Of a stretch of DNA of 64,000 bases, positions 24,572 through 36,200 are shown one piece after another; within the stretch, counting starts at the first letter, position 1, and each line of letters begins with the position of its first letter. The notes beneath the pieces are model-generated. The model had not been told where the DNA came from. It did not search any database and saw only the letters and a program-made list of their open reading frames with translations. The stretch comes from Ricinus communis (taxonomy: Eukaryota > Streptophyta > Magnoliopsida > Malpighiales > Euphorbiaceae): assembly GCF_019578655.1 (NCBI RefSeq), contig NC_063261.1:11044446-11108445 (forward strand), in the 5' to 3' direction. Both the position numbers and the translations under genes were made by a program.

Positions 24572-25492
24572 ATGGCTGAAGTTAGGGATGACTCGCTCTA
24601 AGCAATCAATATTCAATTAGATGGTAAAAATTATGCCTATTGGAGTTATATGATAAAAAAGTTTCTAAAAGGTAAACAAAAGTGGGGATATATTTCGGGT
24701 GTCTCCATTAAGCCCCAAGATAGTACGGCAAGCGTGGACTACGTGGCACTACTGGATAAATGGGAGGTCGATAATTCAAAAATTATCACATGGATCAATA
24801 ATTCTGTTAAACATTCCATAGGCACTCAGCTAGCAAAATTTGAGACAGCTAAGGAGGTTTGGGATCATCTGGCCATACTGCACACACAGTCTAATTTCGC
24901 AAAATAATACCAGTTGGAGTCTGACATTCGTGCTCTTTAGTAAAGAAATATGAGCATTCAGGAATTTTATGAATCTATGCCAGATTTGTGGGATCAATTG
25001 GCTCTCATAGAATCTGCTGAATTGCGAGCCTTTGGGGCTTATGTTGCACGAAGAGAGGAGCAGAGGTTGGTACAATTTTTAATGGCCCTTCATGATGAGT
25101 TTGAGGGACTTCGCGGGTCTATTCTGCATCGTTATCCACTGCCTTCTGTTGACTCTGTTGTTAGTGAGCTTTTGGCCGAAGAAATTCGTCTGAATCTGAA
25201 GCACTCGGTTGTTAAAGAGGTTTCTTCAGCTTCTACTCCATCCGTTTTTGCCATGCCTTCTCGAAACTCTAAGTCTCAATTCAGACCATCTGGATCTGTT
25301 GCTCGGGATGAATGCGGGTTCTGCAAGCAAAAAGGTCATTGGAAATCTTAGTGTCCGAAATTGGACAGAGGAAAATAGCAGCAACAGTAGCAGTCTCAAC
25401 AGTGGTCTTATCGACCACCGCCTTTCCACAATGGACCTTCCCTTCTACCTCGTCCTCACAATGCTCTATCAACCTCCTCCTTAGACCCATCA
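24572..25492 (+). pseudogene. Copia gag of the young element (nonsense-interrupted)
   Basis: The probable start is the ATG at 24572 (a second ATG lies just upstream at 24569). A TAA at 24599 breaks the frame almost at once. The same frame continues through 24650-24907 (IQLDGKNYAYWSYMIKKFLKG is readable across the start of this part) and 24950-25351 (GSILHRYPLPSVDSVVSELL). The CCHC zinc knuckle is visible as CGFCKQKGHWKS just before the stop at 25349, whose next codon supplies the last cysteine. A Gln-rich spacer with further TAG codons leads to the protease. All parts share one frame with no frameshift. Confidence 0.88.
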
Positions 25493-26635
25493 TTGATCAA
25501 GCAGTTTCAGCAGTTCCTTGCTTCTCAGCCTCATGCCATGTCTGCTTCCTCTCAAATAGGTTTGTCATCTAGTTCTTCAGGTATATCCCCTTCCTCCTGG
25601 ATTTTAGATTCTGGTGCTTCAAACCATATGTCACCTAATTTATTATCATTTACTTCTCTAACCCCTAAAGTTTCAGTCCCTGTTATGAATGCTAGTGGTA
25701 CACCTATGCCATTGCAAGGTGTTTGTTCAGTTATTACGCCTTCTCTATCCTTATCCAATGTTTATCACATTCCTACTCTTGCTTTGAATCTAGCTTTTAT
25801 TGGTCAGATTTGTGATACTGGATGCTCAGTCTCTTTTTCTTCCTCTACTTGTTCAATTCAGGATCCACATTCTCAGGAGGTGATTGGGATCGGCCATAGA
25901 GAAGGAGGACTTTATGTATTGGATCAGCTCAAAACTCTTTATACTGCAGCATCTGCTTCTGGTGTCAATTTTTCATCCTTTCGTTTAAGTCCGTCCTCGT
26001 CTGTATTTTATTTGTGGCATTCTCGCCTTGGTCATGTCTCTGTGTCTCGTTTGCAATTTTTAGTCTCTACAGGAGCTTTAGGAAATTTGAAAACTCATGA
26101 TATTTCTGATTGCAATGGTTGTAAACTAGCAAAGTTTACTGCATTGTCCTTTTCTAAAAGTACTACTATTTCTGTTACTTCTTTTGAACTTATTCATTCT
26201 GATTTATGGGGACCCTCTTCTGTCTCTACAAAAGGGGGTTCTCATTATTATGTATCTTTTATTGATGATTGCACTCGTTATTGTTGGGTTTATCTTATGA
26301 AACGTCGTTCAGACTTTTTTGGCATTTATAATGAATTTTGATATCTTGTGAAAACCCAACATTTAACTGTCATTAAGTGCTTTAGATGTGACTTGGGAGG
26401 AGAATATACTTATCATGCTTTTAAAGACCCACTTGCTTTAGATGGTACAATATACTAGACTTCTTGCACTGATACTCCTGAACAAAATGGAGTTGCTGAA
26501 AGAAAACATAAGCACATTCTTGAGACTGTTTGATCCCTCTTGTTGTCTGCTAGTGTTCCTAGTGAATTTTAGGGGGAGGAAATTCTTACTTCTGTTCACT
26601 TAATTAACAGAATTCCTATTTCTCATAATTCCGGT
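25493..26635 (+). pseudogene. Copia protease and integrase of the young element
   Basis: The frame of gag continues. The retropepsin active site DSGAS is present (WILDSGASNHM, near residue 39 of the open segment), followed by the pre-integrase domain with the HSRLGHVS and CNGCKLAKF zinc-finger parts. The integrase core begins with LIHSDLWGPSSVS and continues to FIDDCTRYCWVYLMK. The segment 26342-26635 carries the rest (TPEQNGVAERKHKHILET), with stops at 26339, 26456, 26531 and 26570. Each stop is one transition away from a Gln, Arg or Trp codon. Confidence 0.9.
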
Positions 26636-28306
26636 TTGTCTCCCTATAAAAGATTGTATGGTTGTCCTCCAGATTACTCTTCCCTTCGTGTCTTTAGTTC
26701 TACATGCTTTGTCCTTCTTCCTCATGTTGAACGTAGTAAGTTAACATCTCACTCTACTATATGTGTTTTTCTTGGTTATGGTGCAGGTAAAAAAGGATAT
26801 CGTTGTTTTGATCCAGTCAGTCATAAGTTATATGTCTCTCGTCATGTTATTTTTCTTGAACATATTCCTTATTTTACCATTTCTGATCGTCCTCATAATA
26901 TATCTATGCATGATCTTGTCCACATTGATCCTTTTGCTATTGATATTGATGAGCTACCCTCTGCTGGCATTCCTAACACTTCTACTGGCTCTTTCCCTAT
27001 ATCATCTTCTGAGACTGCGAATACTATCGAACCTCGCTATCCTGTAAGAAATCGTAAATCCACTAAACAACCTGATTTTGATTATTCTTGTTATTCGAGT
27101 TCATTTGCTTCTTTTCTAGCTTCTATTCATCGTCTTTTTGAGCCTTCATCTTTCAAAGAAGTCATTCTTGATCCGCTCTGGCAGCGTGCTATGGCTGAGG
27201 AGCTAACTGCTCTTCATCAAACCCATACTTGGGATTTAGTGTCCCTTCCTGCAGGTAAATGTTCTATTGGCTCTCGCTGGATTTATAAGATTAAAACTAA
27301 GTCTGATGGGTCTATTGAAAGATATAAAGCTCGTCTAATGGCTAAGGGTTATTTTCAGGAATATGGTCTGGATTATGAGGAGACTTTTGCTCTTGTTGCT
27401 AAAATGATCACAGTTCGAACACTCATTGCTGTTGCTTCTGTTCGTCACTGGGATATAACTCAAATGGATGTTAAAAATGCCTTTTTGAATGGCGATCTTC
27501 ACGAAGAAGTTTATATGGTTCCTCCTCCTGGCCTTGATCATCAGCCTGGTAAAGTTTGCAAACTCAGGAAGGCTCTCTATGGTCTCAAACAGGCTCCCCG
27601 TGCCTGGTTTGAAAAGTTTTCTACTGTGATTACTTCACTTGGTTTTCATCTTAGCAACCATGACTCTGCTCTATTTGTCAAATGTACTTCGGCTGGTCGA
27701 ATTTTGCTTTCTCTATATGTTGATGATATGATTATTACAAGTGATGATGCTGTCGGGATTAGTCTATTAAAGTCTGAACTGACTCGTTGTTTTGCTATGA
27801 AGGACTTGGGTTTCCTTCGTTACTTCTTGGGTATTGAAGTTGCTTCCTCTCCAAAAGGGTATCTTCTTTCTCAATCTAAGTATATTTCTCATATTTTTGA
27901 GCATGCTCGGCTTCCTGATAATAAGACTGTTGATACTCCGATTGAGCTCAACGCTCGTCACTCTGCTTCTGATGGTTCTCTACTGCCGGATCCGCGTCTG
28001 TATCGGACTGTTGTTGGAAGTCTGGTTTATCTCACTATCACTCGTTCTGATATCGCATATGATGTTCATATAGTCAGTCAGTTTGTTACTTCTCCTACTA
28101 CAGTTCATTGGGCTACTGTTCTTTACATTTTGAGATACCTCCGCAGCATTCAGTTTCAAACTCTTCTACTTTCATCTACTTCATCATTAGAGTTATGTGC
28201 TTACTCTGATGCTAATTGGGCCGGTGATCCTACTGACCGCAAATCGACTACTGGATTTTGTATTTTTCTAGGTGATTCCCTTATCTCTTGGAAAAGTAAG
28301 AAGTAG
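26636..28306 (+). CDS. Copia integrase C-terminus, reverse transcriptase and RNase H N-part (open)
   Basis: This 556-residue open segment is the largest uninterrupted retrotransposon frame in the window. It starts in the integrase C-terminal region (SPYKRLYGCPPDYSSLRVF, FLGYGAGKKGYRCFDP). RT follows with AMAEELTALHQTHTWDLV, RWIYKIKTKSDGSIERYKARLMAKG, QMDVKNAFLNGDL, LYGLKQAPRAWFEKF and the catalytic box YVDDMIIT. RNase H begins with CAYSDANWAGDPTDRKSTTG. It is part of a gag-pol polyprotein and not an independent gene; it has no start of its own. The frame stops at a TAG at 28304 within RNase H and resumes in phase. Confidence 0.9.
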   Translation: MSPYKRLYGCPPDYSSLRVFSSTCFVLLPHVERSKLTSHSTICVFLGYGAGKKGYRCFDPVSHKLYVSRHVIFLEHIPYFTISDRPHNISMHDLVHIDPFAIDIDELPSAGIPNTSTGSFPISSSETANTIEPRYPVRNRKSTKQPDFDYSCYSSSFASFLASIHRLFEPSSFKEVILDPLWQRAMAEELTALHQTHTWDLVSLPAGKCSIGSRWIYKIKTKSDGSIERYKARLMAKGYFQEYGLDYEETFALVAKMITVRTLIAVASVRHWDITQMDVKNAFLNGDLHEEVYMVPPPGLDHQPGKVCKLRKALYGLKQAPRAWFEKFSTVITSLGFHLSNHDSALFVKCTSAGRILLSLYVDDMIITSDDAVGISLLKSELTRCFAMKDLGFLRYFLGIEVASSPKGYLLSQSKYISHIFEHARLPDNKTVDTPIELNARHSASDGSLLPDPRLYRTVVGSLVYLTITRSDIAYDVHIVSQFVTSPTTVHWATVLYILRYLRSIQFQTLLLSSTSSLELCAYSDANWAGDPTDRKSTTGFCIFLGDSLISWKSKK

Positions 28307-28663
28307 GACGTCATTTCTCGATCCTCAACGGAGGTTGAATATCGCGCTATGGCTTCCACTACTTATGAAATAGTTTGGTTGCGATGGTTACTTGCTGATA
28401 TAGGTGTCTTTCTGCGGCAACCGACTCCTTTACATTGTGATAATAAGAGTGCTATTCAGATTGCTCACAATTCGGTTTTTCATGAATGGACCAAACATAT
28501 CGAAATCGGCTGTCATATTACCCATAATCACCTTCAGAATGGCACCTTGCCTTTTGTTTCTTCTTCCTTACAGCTAGCAGACTTGTTTACAAAATGTTTA
28601 ACCGCTTCACGGTTTCGTTTTCTGTCTGACAAACTCTCGATGCTTGTTGCCATCGCCTCGTGA
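28307..28663 (+). pseudogene. Copia RNase H C-terminal part
   Basis: After the TAG at 28304 the same frame reads SRSSTEVEYRAMASTTYEI, then LHCDNKSAIQIAHNSVFHEW and HIEIGCHITHNHLQNG, then LADLFTKCLTASRF, the normal copia C-terminus with RNase H acidic residues Glu and Asp present. The frame ends 13 bases before the 3' LTR. Confidence 0.88.
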
Positions 28664-28676
28664 GTTTGAGAGGGGA
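28663..28676 (+). promoter_or_regulatory. Polypurine tract of the young copia element
   Basis: The sequence GAGTTTGAGAGGGGA ends directly at the LTR start. The AGAGGGGA part is the purine core. Confidence 0.85.
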
Positions 28677-28849
28677 TGTTAAATAATGTAATTCTTTATA
28701 TATTGTAAGGGTAGTTTAGTCTTTTCTATATTCTTAGTGTATGAGTATATATAGCTCTCTTTTGTATTAGGGTTACATACTTTTTGTTTTGATATTCTCC
28801 TTTTTCTTCTAATCAATAAAACGCTATAAACCTTTCTTCAATCCTAACA
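28677..28849 (+). repeat. 3' LTR of the young copia element
   Basis: Same length and ends as the 5' LTR, eight substitutions apart. The TATATATAG and AATAAAA boxes are retained. Confidence 0.95.
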
Positions 28850-28854
28850 CATTT

Positions 28855-30035
28855 ATCTCCTAAGTGCAGAAGGCTGCTGAGAAAGCTAAATTGCAGTTTA
28901 ACTTTGGAGTGATAAAAAAAGGACACATTTTACCTTCTAACAAACATATATATAACTCAAAGATATGCTTCAATCCAACAACATATAGATGAAATAATAA
29001 GAATCTTTTCTAGCTTAATCAAAATTTTGAATTTGAATATTGAATATATCATTAAAACTCTTGAAAAAGTGTTTTAGCCGGCATGCTTTATATTAACTTT
29101 AGATATATGTATAAAAAAAAATATGAATTTATGTTTTTACTTATACTATCAAAAGGTGGAAGGCCACTAAATTTTTATTTTTTAATTCTTATGAAGATAT
29201 TTTGTTTATTATTTTCTATAATTTTATCTGTTATTTGATATTTTAATTCATACATATAAAATCAATTTTTAAAATTTTTATTTTAGTTTTTAATACATAT
29301 CAACATACAAAAAATAGCATTGAATGCTATTTAATAAGGCCGAAATTAAAAGAAAAGCTTATATCTTTTCTTCTTATCATTTATTATTTTCGATCAAATT
29401 AATTAATGACATTGCCATAAGATGTTAGTCTAGATTATGACGAGTTAAATAAAATCAGTATTAACCATTCTTAATATTGTATTAAAGTGCCACATCTATA
29501 TAAATTGACGTAATTAATATATAATACTATAAACTATTAACTATCTAAAATATGTACTGTTATTTGTTAAAATAAAATATATATTTAAAATTAAAAAAAG
29601 CACAAAACTATATTATATTTGTTAATTTATTATTAATATCTTAAAATTCTTTTAGAAATCACTTTTCTGAAACTTACTTTTAAAAAATTAAATCACTTTT
29701 ATAAATTATTTTTGAAATCTTTTTTAGAACTCAAAAAAATAAAAAACAAAAAGAAAATTGTCTGAAAAAATATGTAATTTTCTGACGCATACCCTCCAGA
29801 TAATCATCTTTGTTAACGATGGAGGAGTCCTCAAGTAAGGGTAAGGCCGAAAAAAGAAAAGAACAAGAAATAGAAGGACCGTGGAAACCAAAGACGAGTT
29901 CCATCTCTAATATTATTTTATTTCTCCATTTATCCAAATAAATCAAGCTGCTCTTGTGCTTCTTCTTCTTGTGGTGCTTTTAACAATGCAGCAATCCTTC
30001 CATCTATAGACTACGCACAGTATCAAACCGAGAAA
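28855..30035. other. Upstream region of the P450 gene
   Basis: No coding region is seen. The sequence is very AT-rich to about 29790, then changes to a more mixed composition. A plausible core promoter lies in the last 110 bases (an AATAAAT/TTATTTTATTT stretch around 29912-29944), followed by a CT-rich 5' leader, but no box can be assigned with confidence. The young copia element ends about 1.2 kb before the P450 start and is on the same strand. Confidence 0.4.
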
Positions 30036-31614
30036 ATGGCAGAACTCCAAGAATATACCACTCTCTTTCTTTTATGGCTGGTCTCAACGTTCCTGGTCCG
30101 AGCCATCTTATCAAGAACACGTTCAAAAGCTCAACTCCCACCTAGTCCTATATCACTTCCGATCATAGGACACCTTCATCTTCTCCGGCCGATCCCTCAC
30201 CAGGCACTTCATAAGTTATCACAACGATTTGGCCCCTTGTTTCACCTGTCTTTTGGTTCTGTTCCTTGTGTTGTTGTCTCTTCTCCTGAAATGGCAAAAG
30301 AGTTCCTTAAAACTCATGAAATGTCCTTCTGCAATCGCCCATCAACCGCGGCGGTTCGCTGCTTGACTTATGGCGCATCTGGCTTTAGCTTTGCTCCTTA
30401 TGGACCTTACTGGAAGTTTATGAAGCAAATATGCATGACACAGCTTCTTGGCGGTCGAACACTCGACAGTTTTTCTGATGTCAGGCGTCAAGAAATCGGA
30501 ACTTTCTTGAAACTAATGTTGCAGAAGAGTCAACAAGGTAAAGAGGTTAATCTTGGTGAAGAGCTGATGAATTTTGCAAACAATATAATCTCAAGAATGA
30601 CAATGGGCAAGAGGTGTTCGACAACGGATGATGAGGCTGGAGATGTGAGGAAATTAATTGAAGAGGTTGGTGTGCTTACTGGGGAATTCAACTTTCAAGA
30701 TTATATTTGGTTTTGCAAGAACATAGATATACAAGGATTTGGTAAGAGACTTAAGAAAGTACAAGTAAGATTGGACGCAATGATGGAAAGTATCCTGAAA
30801 GAGCACGAAGAGGTCAGGACGATGATGAAGAATAGTGAATTGGGTGATAACGATGCTAAGAAGGATCTGGTTGATATTTTGCTGGATATCATGGAAGATG
30901 AGAGTTCAGAAATGAGACTGTCGAGAGAAAGTGTCAAAGCTTTTATCCTGGTAAGACAATTTAAGCTGCCAATTTCTTGTTCTTGTTTCTTTTAACGTAT
31001 ATGATGGTTCTTGACATTTCTTGCTAATCATTCAGGGTATATGATTAATCATTCAGTTATAGGAAAAAGAAAGACCGTGTTTTCGTCTTAGTTCAGAAAT
31101 TTTACACTAATCACAATTTTCCAAGAAGTTGATTTTTGATAAAAATTAGAAATGAAACAGAATTGGAACATGTTAGCAACAATTGTTTTCTTTCAATTTC
31201 TATATAACTGACTAGAACTATTACTAAGATATTAATCTTTGTGGCAGCCTAAATCTATTAAATTTGGAGACGTAATTTTTTTTTCAAAGTTGCCCTATTT
31301 TAATATTTTTCGTTTGATATATATTTATTCTAATATATTAAATCCAACCTTAATTAATAAATGACTTTTTCAATTAAATAATAATTTTAATTTATAAATA
31401 ATATTTAAATTGCAATTTAAATAATTTTTAATTAGTAATTAGGTTTCTAATTATACAATAATTTCTAGTCCTAAAAAGTAACCTATTATTTATATATATA
31501 ATTAATAAACCAAAACATAAAGTTTATAAATATAAATATTTATTTATTTATTTATAAATCTTTTTGACATATATATTTATTTTTATTATATAAAATATTA
31601 TATTAATACATATA

Positions 31615-31656
<42 letters not shown>

Positions 31657-32843
31657 CTAATAAATTATTTTCACAACTAAATAATAATTTTAATTCTAAA
31701 AATAACATTTTAATTATATTTGATTAATAATTTTGAGTACTAAAAATATAACATTTTAATAATAATTTATATATAATTAATAAGTTAAATAACAGATGTT
31801 TTAAAATGATTTTAATATTTATTTTATTAATAAAATTTTAAATTATTAAAACAATATTTAAGAAAGATAATTAATGTTATTATATTTAAAATTATAATAG
31901 ATAATCATAAAATAATGAGAATTTTGACCCTTACTAATGACGTCATTTTCTTTAGGCGTTGTGGGGGGAGGGAAGGGCTAAATGGTAAATCAATTTTGCC
32001 AAATCAATTTCAATTTCACTATTCATCGTTATAGCGTTTTTATTATATAATATATAGATATTGTATCCCTTCATTTTAAATTTCATTACACTAGACACAA
32101 TATTTACTCTATATAATAAAGACAATTTTGATAAAATCAATGGTTCAATTGCATAACAAATTCAAAAAAATTCACAGGAAATGTTCACAACGGGCACAGG
32201 CACATCTGCAGGAGTAATACAATGGGCAATGGCAGAGCTAATAAACCATCCAAACATATTCAAGAAAGCAAGAGAAGAGATTGACTCTGTTGTTGGAAAG
32301 AATAGACTGATTAAAGAATTAGATATTCAAAGTCTACCTTATCTCCAAGCAATTATTAAAGAGACCTTGAGATTACATCCATCGGGCCCATTATTCACAA
32401 GAGAATCAAGCCAAGATTGCAATATCGGAGGCTATCAGATTCCTGCTAAAACAAGACTCATTGTCAATGTATGGGCAATTGGAAGAGATCCCAATTACTG
32501 GGAAAATCCAATGGAGTTCAAGCCAGAAAGATTCATGAGTGAAGAGGATTGTACCATGAGTAGTCCATTAACAGATGTCAGAGGCCAACATTACCATCTT
32601 TTGCCATTTGGGAGTGGAAGAAGAAGTTGTCCTGGAACTTCTTTGGCATTACAAGTTATCCAAACTACACTAGGGAGCATGGTACAGTGCTTTGATTGGA
32701 AAATTATTAATGGAGATAATAATAATAGTAATGGTAATAATATTGATATGAGTGAAGCTGCTGGGATCTCTCTCGAGATGGCAAATCCCTTGATGTGTGA
32801 ACCTGTGACCCGTTTACAGTACTATGAGAACATCATTTGTTGA
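30036..32843 (+). CDS. Cytochrome P450, CYP93 family-like (two exons)
   Basis: Exon 1 is 30036-30950 (305 codons) and exon 2 is 32178-32843 (221 codons plus TGA), joined across a GT-AG intron in phase 0; total about 526 residues. The start ATG is followed by an N-terminal membrane anchor (residues about 7-25) and the hinge [17 protein letters not shown], so the protein should sit on the ER. The K-helix ETLR (367-370), PERF (421-424) and haem-binding [10 protein letters not shown] (Cys 456) are intact. The closest family by eye is CYP93, with resemblance to CYP93B flavone synthase II; these oxidise flavonoids using NADPH-P450 reductase. The exact substrate is not shown by sequence. Odd points: the I-helix motif reads TGTGTS, with Gly 313 in place of the usual Asp/Glu, and there is an Asn-rich insert at about 485-494. 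A LINE lies 42 bases after the stop. Confidence 0.93.
30951..32177 (+). other. P450 intron with TA microsatellite
   Basis: The donor is CTG/GTAAGA and the acceptor TTCACAG/GAA. At 1227 bp it is far longer than a minimal plant intron and very AT-rich, with a pure TA run of about 33 bases at 31621-31653. The position, just before the I-helix, is the usual single intron of A-type P450 genes. Confidence 0.88.
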
Positions 32844-32871
32844 AGGAGGCGTAGTTTGATTGAGTTTTTAA

Positions 32872-32885
32872 TGTCATGAATTGTC
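32872..32885. repeat. Target-site duplication of the LINE (left copy)
   Basis: TGTCATGAATTGTC here and TGTCATGCATTGTC at 41839-41852 match at 13 of 14 bases and bracket the LINE exactly. Confidence 0.9.
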
Positions 32886-32897
32886 TTTTTTTTTTTT
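32886..32897 (-). other. LINE poly(A) tail
   Basis: A run of 12 T on the plus strand, directly next to the target duplication, is the poly(A) end of the minus-strand LINE. Confidence 0.88.
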
Positions 32898-33223
32898 CTG
32901 AAAAATAATGAAGAAACTTCATTACTAAGAAGAAAAAGACACATCTTGAACAAAATATTGGCCAACCCTAGATGGGGATGGAGCCACCAACCAGACAGAG
33001 AACAAAAATTTAGATTTTTTGAAATCCAATCAGCTGCATTTTTTGCTTTTTTGCTAACAAAATTGAAACTACAAGATACAAAATATGTGCTTGATAAGAT
33101 GATCTCATCCATTATAGATTTGATAGCCCAAGGAGTATTTTCACTATGGTTATTGCAGCAACTTGCAACCACCGAAGAGTATAAATCAAAACTAACAAGG
33201 GCAAAACCCTTACTCTTCACGAA

Positions 33224-36200
33224 CTAAACCGTCTTGCTTAAGGCTTCTGCCTCTTCGGTAAGAGCATATTGACATTTAATCTTCTTGACTGCTGCTTGCC
33301 AAACTTTACCTTGTTCATCTTTACAAATGAAAGCCATTGATGTAGATTTATACTGCTCCAAAAAGGAAGCACCCAGATTTACCTTAAATCCCTTTCTAGG
33401 GGGGGACGTCGCCAACAATTATTATCTAGAGAATAGATATTGGAAATTTTGCCTCCGTCCCTATAGGCACCACGGGCCGACATTTGAGCCATAACAAAAT
33501 CATTCCATAATTGATACGCATTGTTAGCTATCCTGTCCGCATCCATTATACCCTTCCTAAAGACCACCTCATTCCTAGCCTTCCACACATCCCAACATAC
33601 TATTGCTACTGGGTCAAGCAAGTTGTGATCTCCATTACTCTTGCACCTCAAAGTAATGTCTCTCTACCATGATTTGAAATCAACAAAACCCATAGTCTCT
33701 AGCTTGTACCCAATTTGACTTGCAAACCAAATCCGCCTAGCTTGATTACGTAGGAATAGACAATGGTCAATAGTTTCTTCCTTAGTTCTACATATTTGGC
33801 ACACAGGCGACTTTGGGCAATGTCTAGAGACTAGATTGCTTCCACAGGCCAATGCTCCACACATACACTTTCAGATAAAACAATGGACCTTGGTAGGAAC
33901 TTCCAACCTCCAAGTTGACTTCCAAAACCCCACATCTGTCACATTTGAAGAGGACACCCTTACTCTTCGAACCTCCATTTCTACTTGTTTCATTAAAAAT
34001 GATATCCCGACTTTATAGTAAAAGAGCCAGATTGGTCATGGATCCAGCATAAACTATCTGAACCCCATTCACTACTGATTGGGACTCTACTGATTGCTTT
34101 CTCTTTCTTCGACACTCAAGTATAAGGAAAGTAGGTCCGGTCTCCAATTCTTTCTATGTCAGTCAATAAGGTCTCTCACATAGAACACTAAGCATCCTAA
34201 TGACCTACAATTTGACAGGCTTAACCTTATATTGCCACATACTTTCCAAAGTCAATGACTCACCGTGCCTCTTTTTCTAATAGTCCTTACCCTTCTAAAA
34301 GCCCTTGCCATGCCCAAGATGGCCTTCCTCCTTTCCCAGCTTACCAAAAATCTGAGCTAGGGAAGTATACTCCTTTAAGAACTCTCACCCATGACTCATT
34401 TAGATTATTCACAAGCCTCTAGCTTTGCTTTGCCCAAAGGGCTTTATTAAAAATCTCTAGATGCCTGAAACTCATTCCTCCTTCATTTTTGCTGTTACTC
34501 ATCTTAGGCCACTTAATCCACTGAACTCCATTCCTCTACCAAAATTGGGCAATCAAGCTTCCATCTTTTAAGAACAGAGGTTGGATTCTTCACTGCTGAC
34601 ATCACATAAGTAGGAAGAGCTTGAATTACAACCTTAAGCAAGGTTTCTTTACTTGCAATAGTCAACAACTTACTCTTCTATGACTGCAATCTCTGCATTA
34701 CCCTCTCTATAAGGAAATTTGACACTTGAACCTTTGTGTTCCCCCGATGAGAAGGGCATCCCTAAGTAGCTATCTAAGTTTTGGGCTTCCTAATCCGAAG
34801 GACTTCTACCATTCTCCTCCTAGCCTTTTCTCCAGTATTAGGACTAAATACTATTTTTGACTTGTTATAGTTTACAGCTTGACCCGATGCCAAGGAGTAC
34901 TCATCCAACACCTTTATCTTATTGGCTTCTCTGACAGTAGCACAACCAAACATCAAAGTATCGTCAGCGTAAAGCATATGAGTGATGGTAGGGCAAGCCC
35001 TTTTAATATTATACCTGTTAATCTTCCCCTTTTCTAACATCATACTTATAGCCCTTGATAACACGTCCGAGACTAGTATAAACAGGTTGGGGGATAAAGG
35101 GTCCCCTTGCTTAAGCCCTCGAAAAAGGTAAAAAAGAAAGAGATGAGTTTTCATTAACCACCACAACATAATCACGAAAGAGACACACGATATCACCAAC
35201 TTAATCCGCTATTGAGCAAAACCCAGCTTTTCTAGCACAAACCTTAGAAGATTCCAGTCTACCCGATTATACGCTTTGATCATATATGTTTTTATCGCTA
35301 TATTCCCTAGGCTCCCTTGCTTGTTCATTTTCAAACCATGAAAGACTTCTTTGTGCAATAAGCACTTTATCTTGAATGCTTCTATTATGAATAAATGTAG
35401 ATTGTTGAGGGATTAAAAGAATCCATCTAAGGCTTCATTCTCAAGGATATTATCTTGGTTATAACCTTATAAATGAAGTCATTGTACCTAATAAGTCTAA
35501 ACTCTGCCATCTTAGTAGGAAAATTCCCTTTAGGCACGAAAGATATAAGGTTCCTATTAATTTGCTTCGACATTGAACCAAACAAGAACACACTTTTCAC
35601 CAGCATCACCACATCCCCTTTCATTAAGGCCTAATGCTTTTGATGGAACTCACTAGGGAATCCATCAGGCCTCGGTGCCTTTGTACTATTAGTTACCCTT
35701 TGAGAAAAAAAATTATTGTCCCTCCAGAAGAGCCTCTTATAGAATATCTAAGTATCCTAGTAATCCTTTTAACATCCTTTACTCACTACCCATTCTCAGT
35801 TTGAGTTCTCACCACTTGATTGTGTTGCCTCCTCTGGATGGCACTCAAATGGAAAAATCTAGTATTTTGGTCCTTAAAACGTAGCCAATTTACCCTCGAC
35901 TTTTATTTCCACAACATTTCTTCTTGACTCCAAATTTGATTAATCTTTTCTTTTAGGACTCCTTCTTCTTGTCTAACCTCAATAGAATACGAAAAAGCAC
36001 TAAGCTCCTCTAATCCACCTTCGATTACTTAAACCCTCTCAGCCTGGCCCCTAAACTTTCCTTTCCTCCACCTACCTAGAGCTTCCTTACACTTTTGAAG
36101 CTTTGTCAATAAAAGTCCTTCCCTATCTATCCGCAACAAAGGACCAAACGCTCTCAATCAGGTTTGGATAACCATCTTGAGTCATATCTGAATCGATTTC

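Larger units (their letters stand above)
23725..28854 (+). mobile_element. Young Ty1/copia LTR retrotransposon with target duplication
   Basis: LTRs of 173 bp lie at 23730-23902 and 28677-28849. They begin TGTTAAATAA and end CCTAACA. The 5-bp duplication CATTT flanks the element (23725-23729 and 28850-28854). I count eight substitutions and no gaps between the LTRs (about 4.6%), so it is much younger than its neighbours. It contains a primer-binding site, leader, one long gag-pol frame and a polypurine tract. The frame has only nonsense interruptions. Confidence 0.96.

Noticed and set aside
30951..31000. Reading exon 1 of the P450 through to a stop at 30995 as a complete short protein
   Set aside because: A consensus GTAAGA donor lies at the conserved intron position and exon 2 with the haem site follows in phase.
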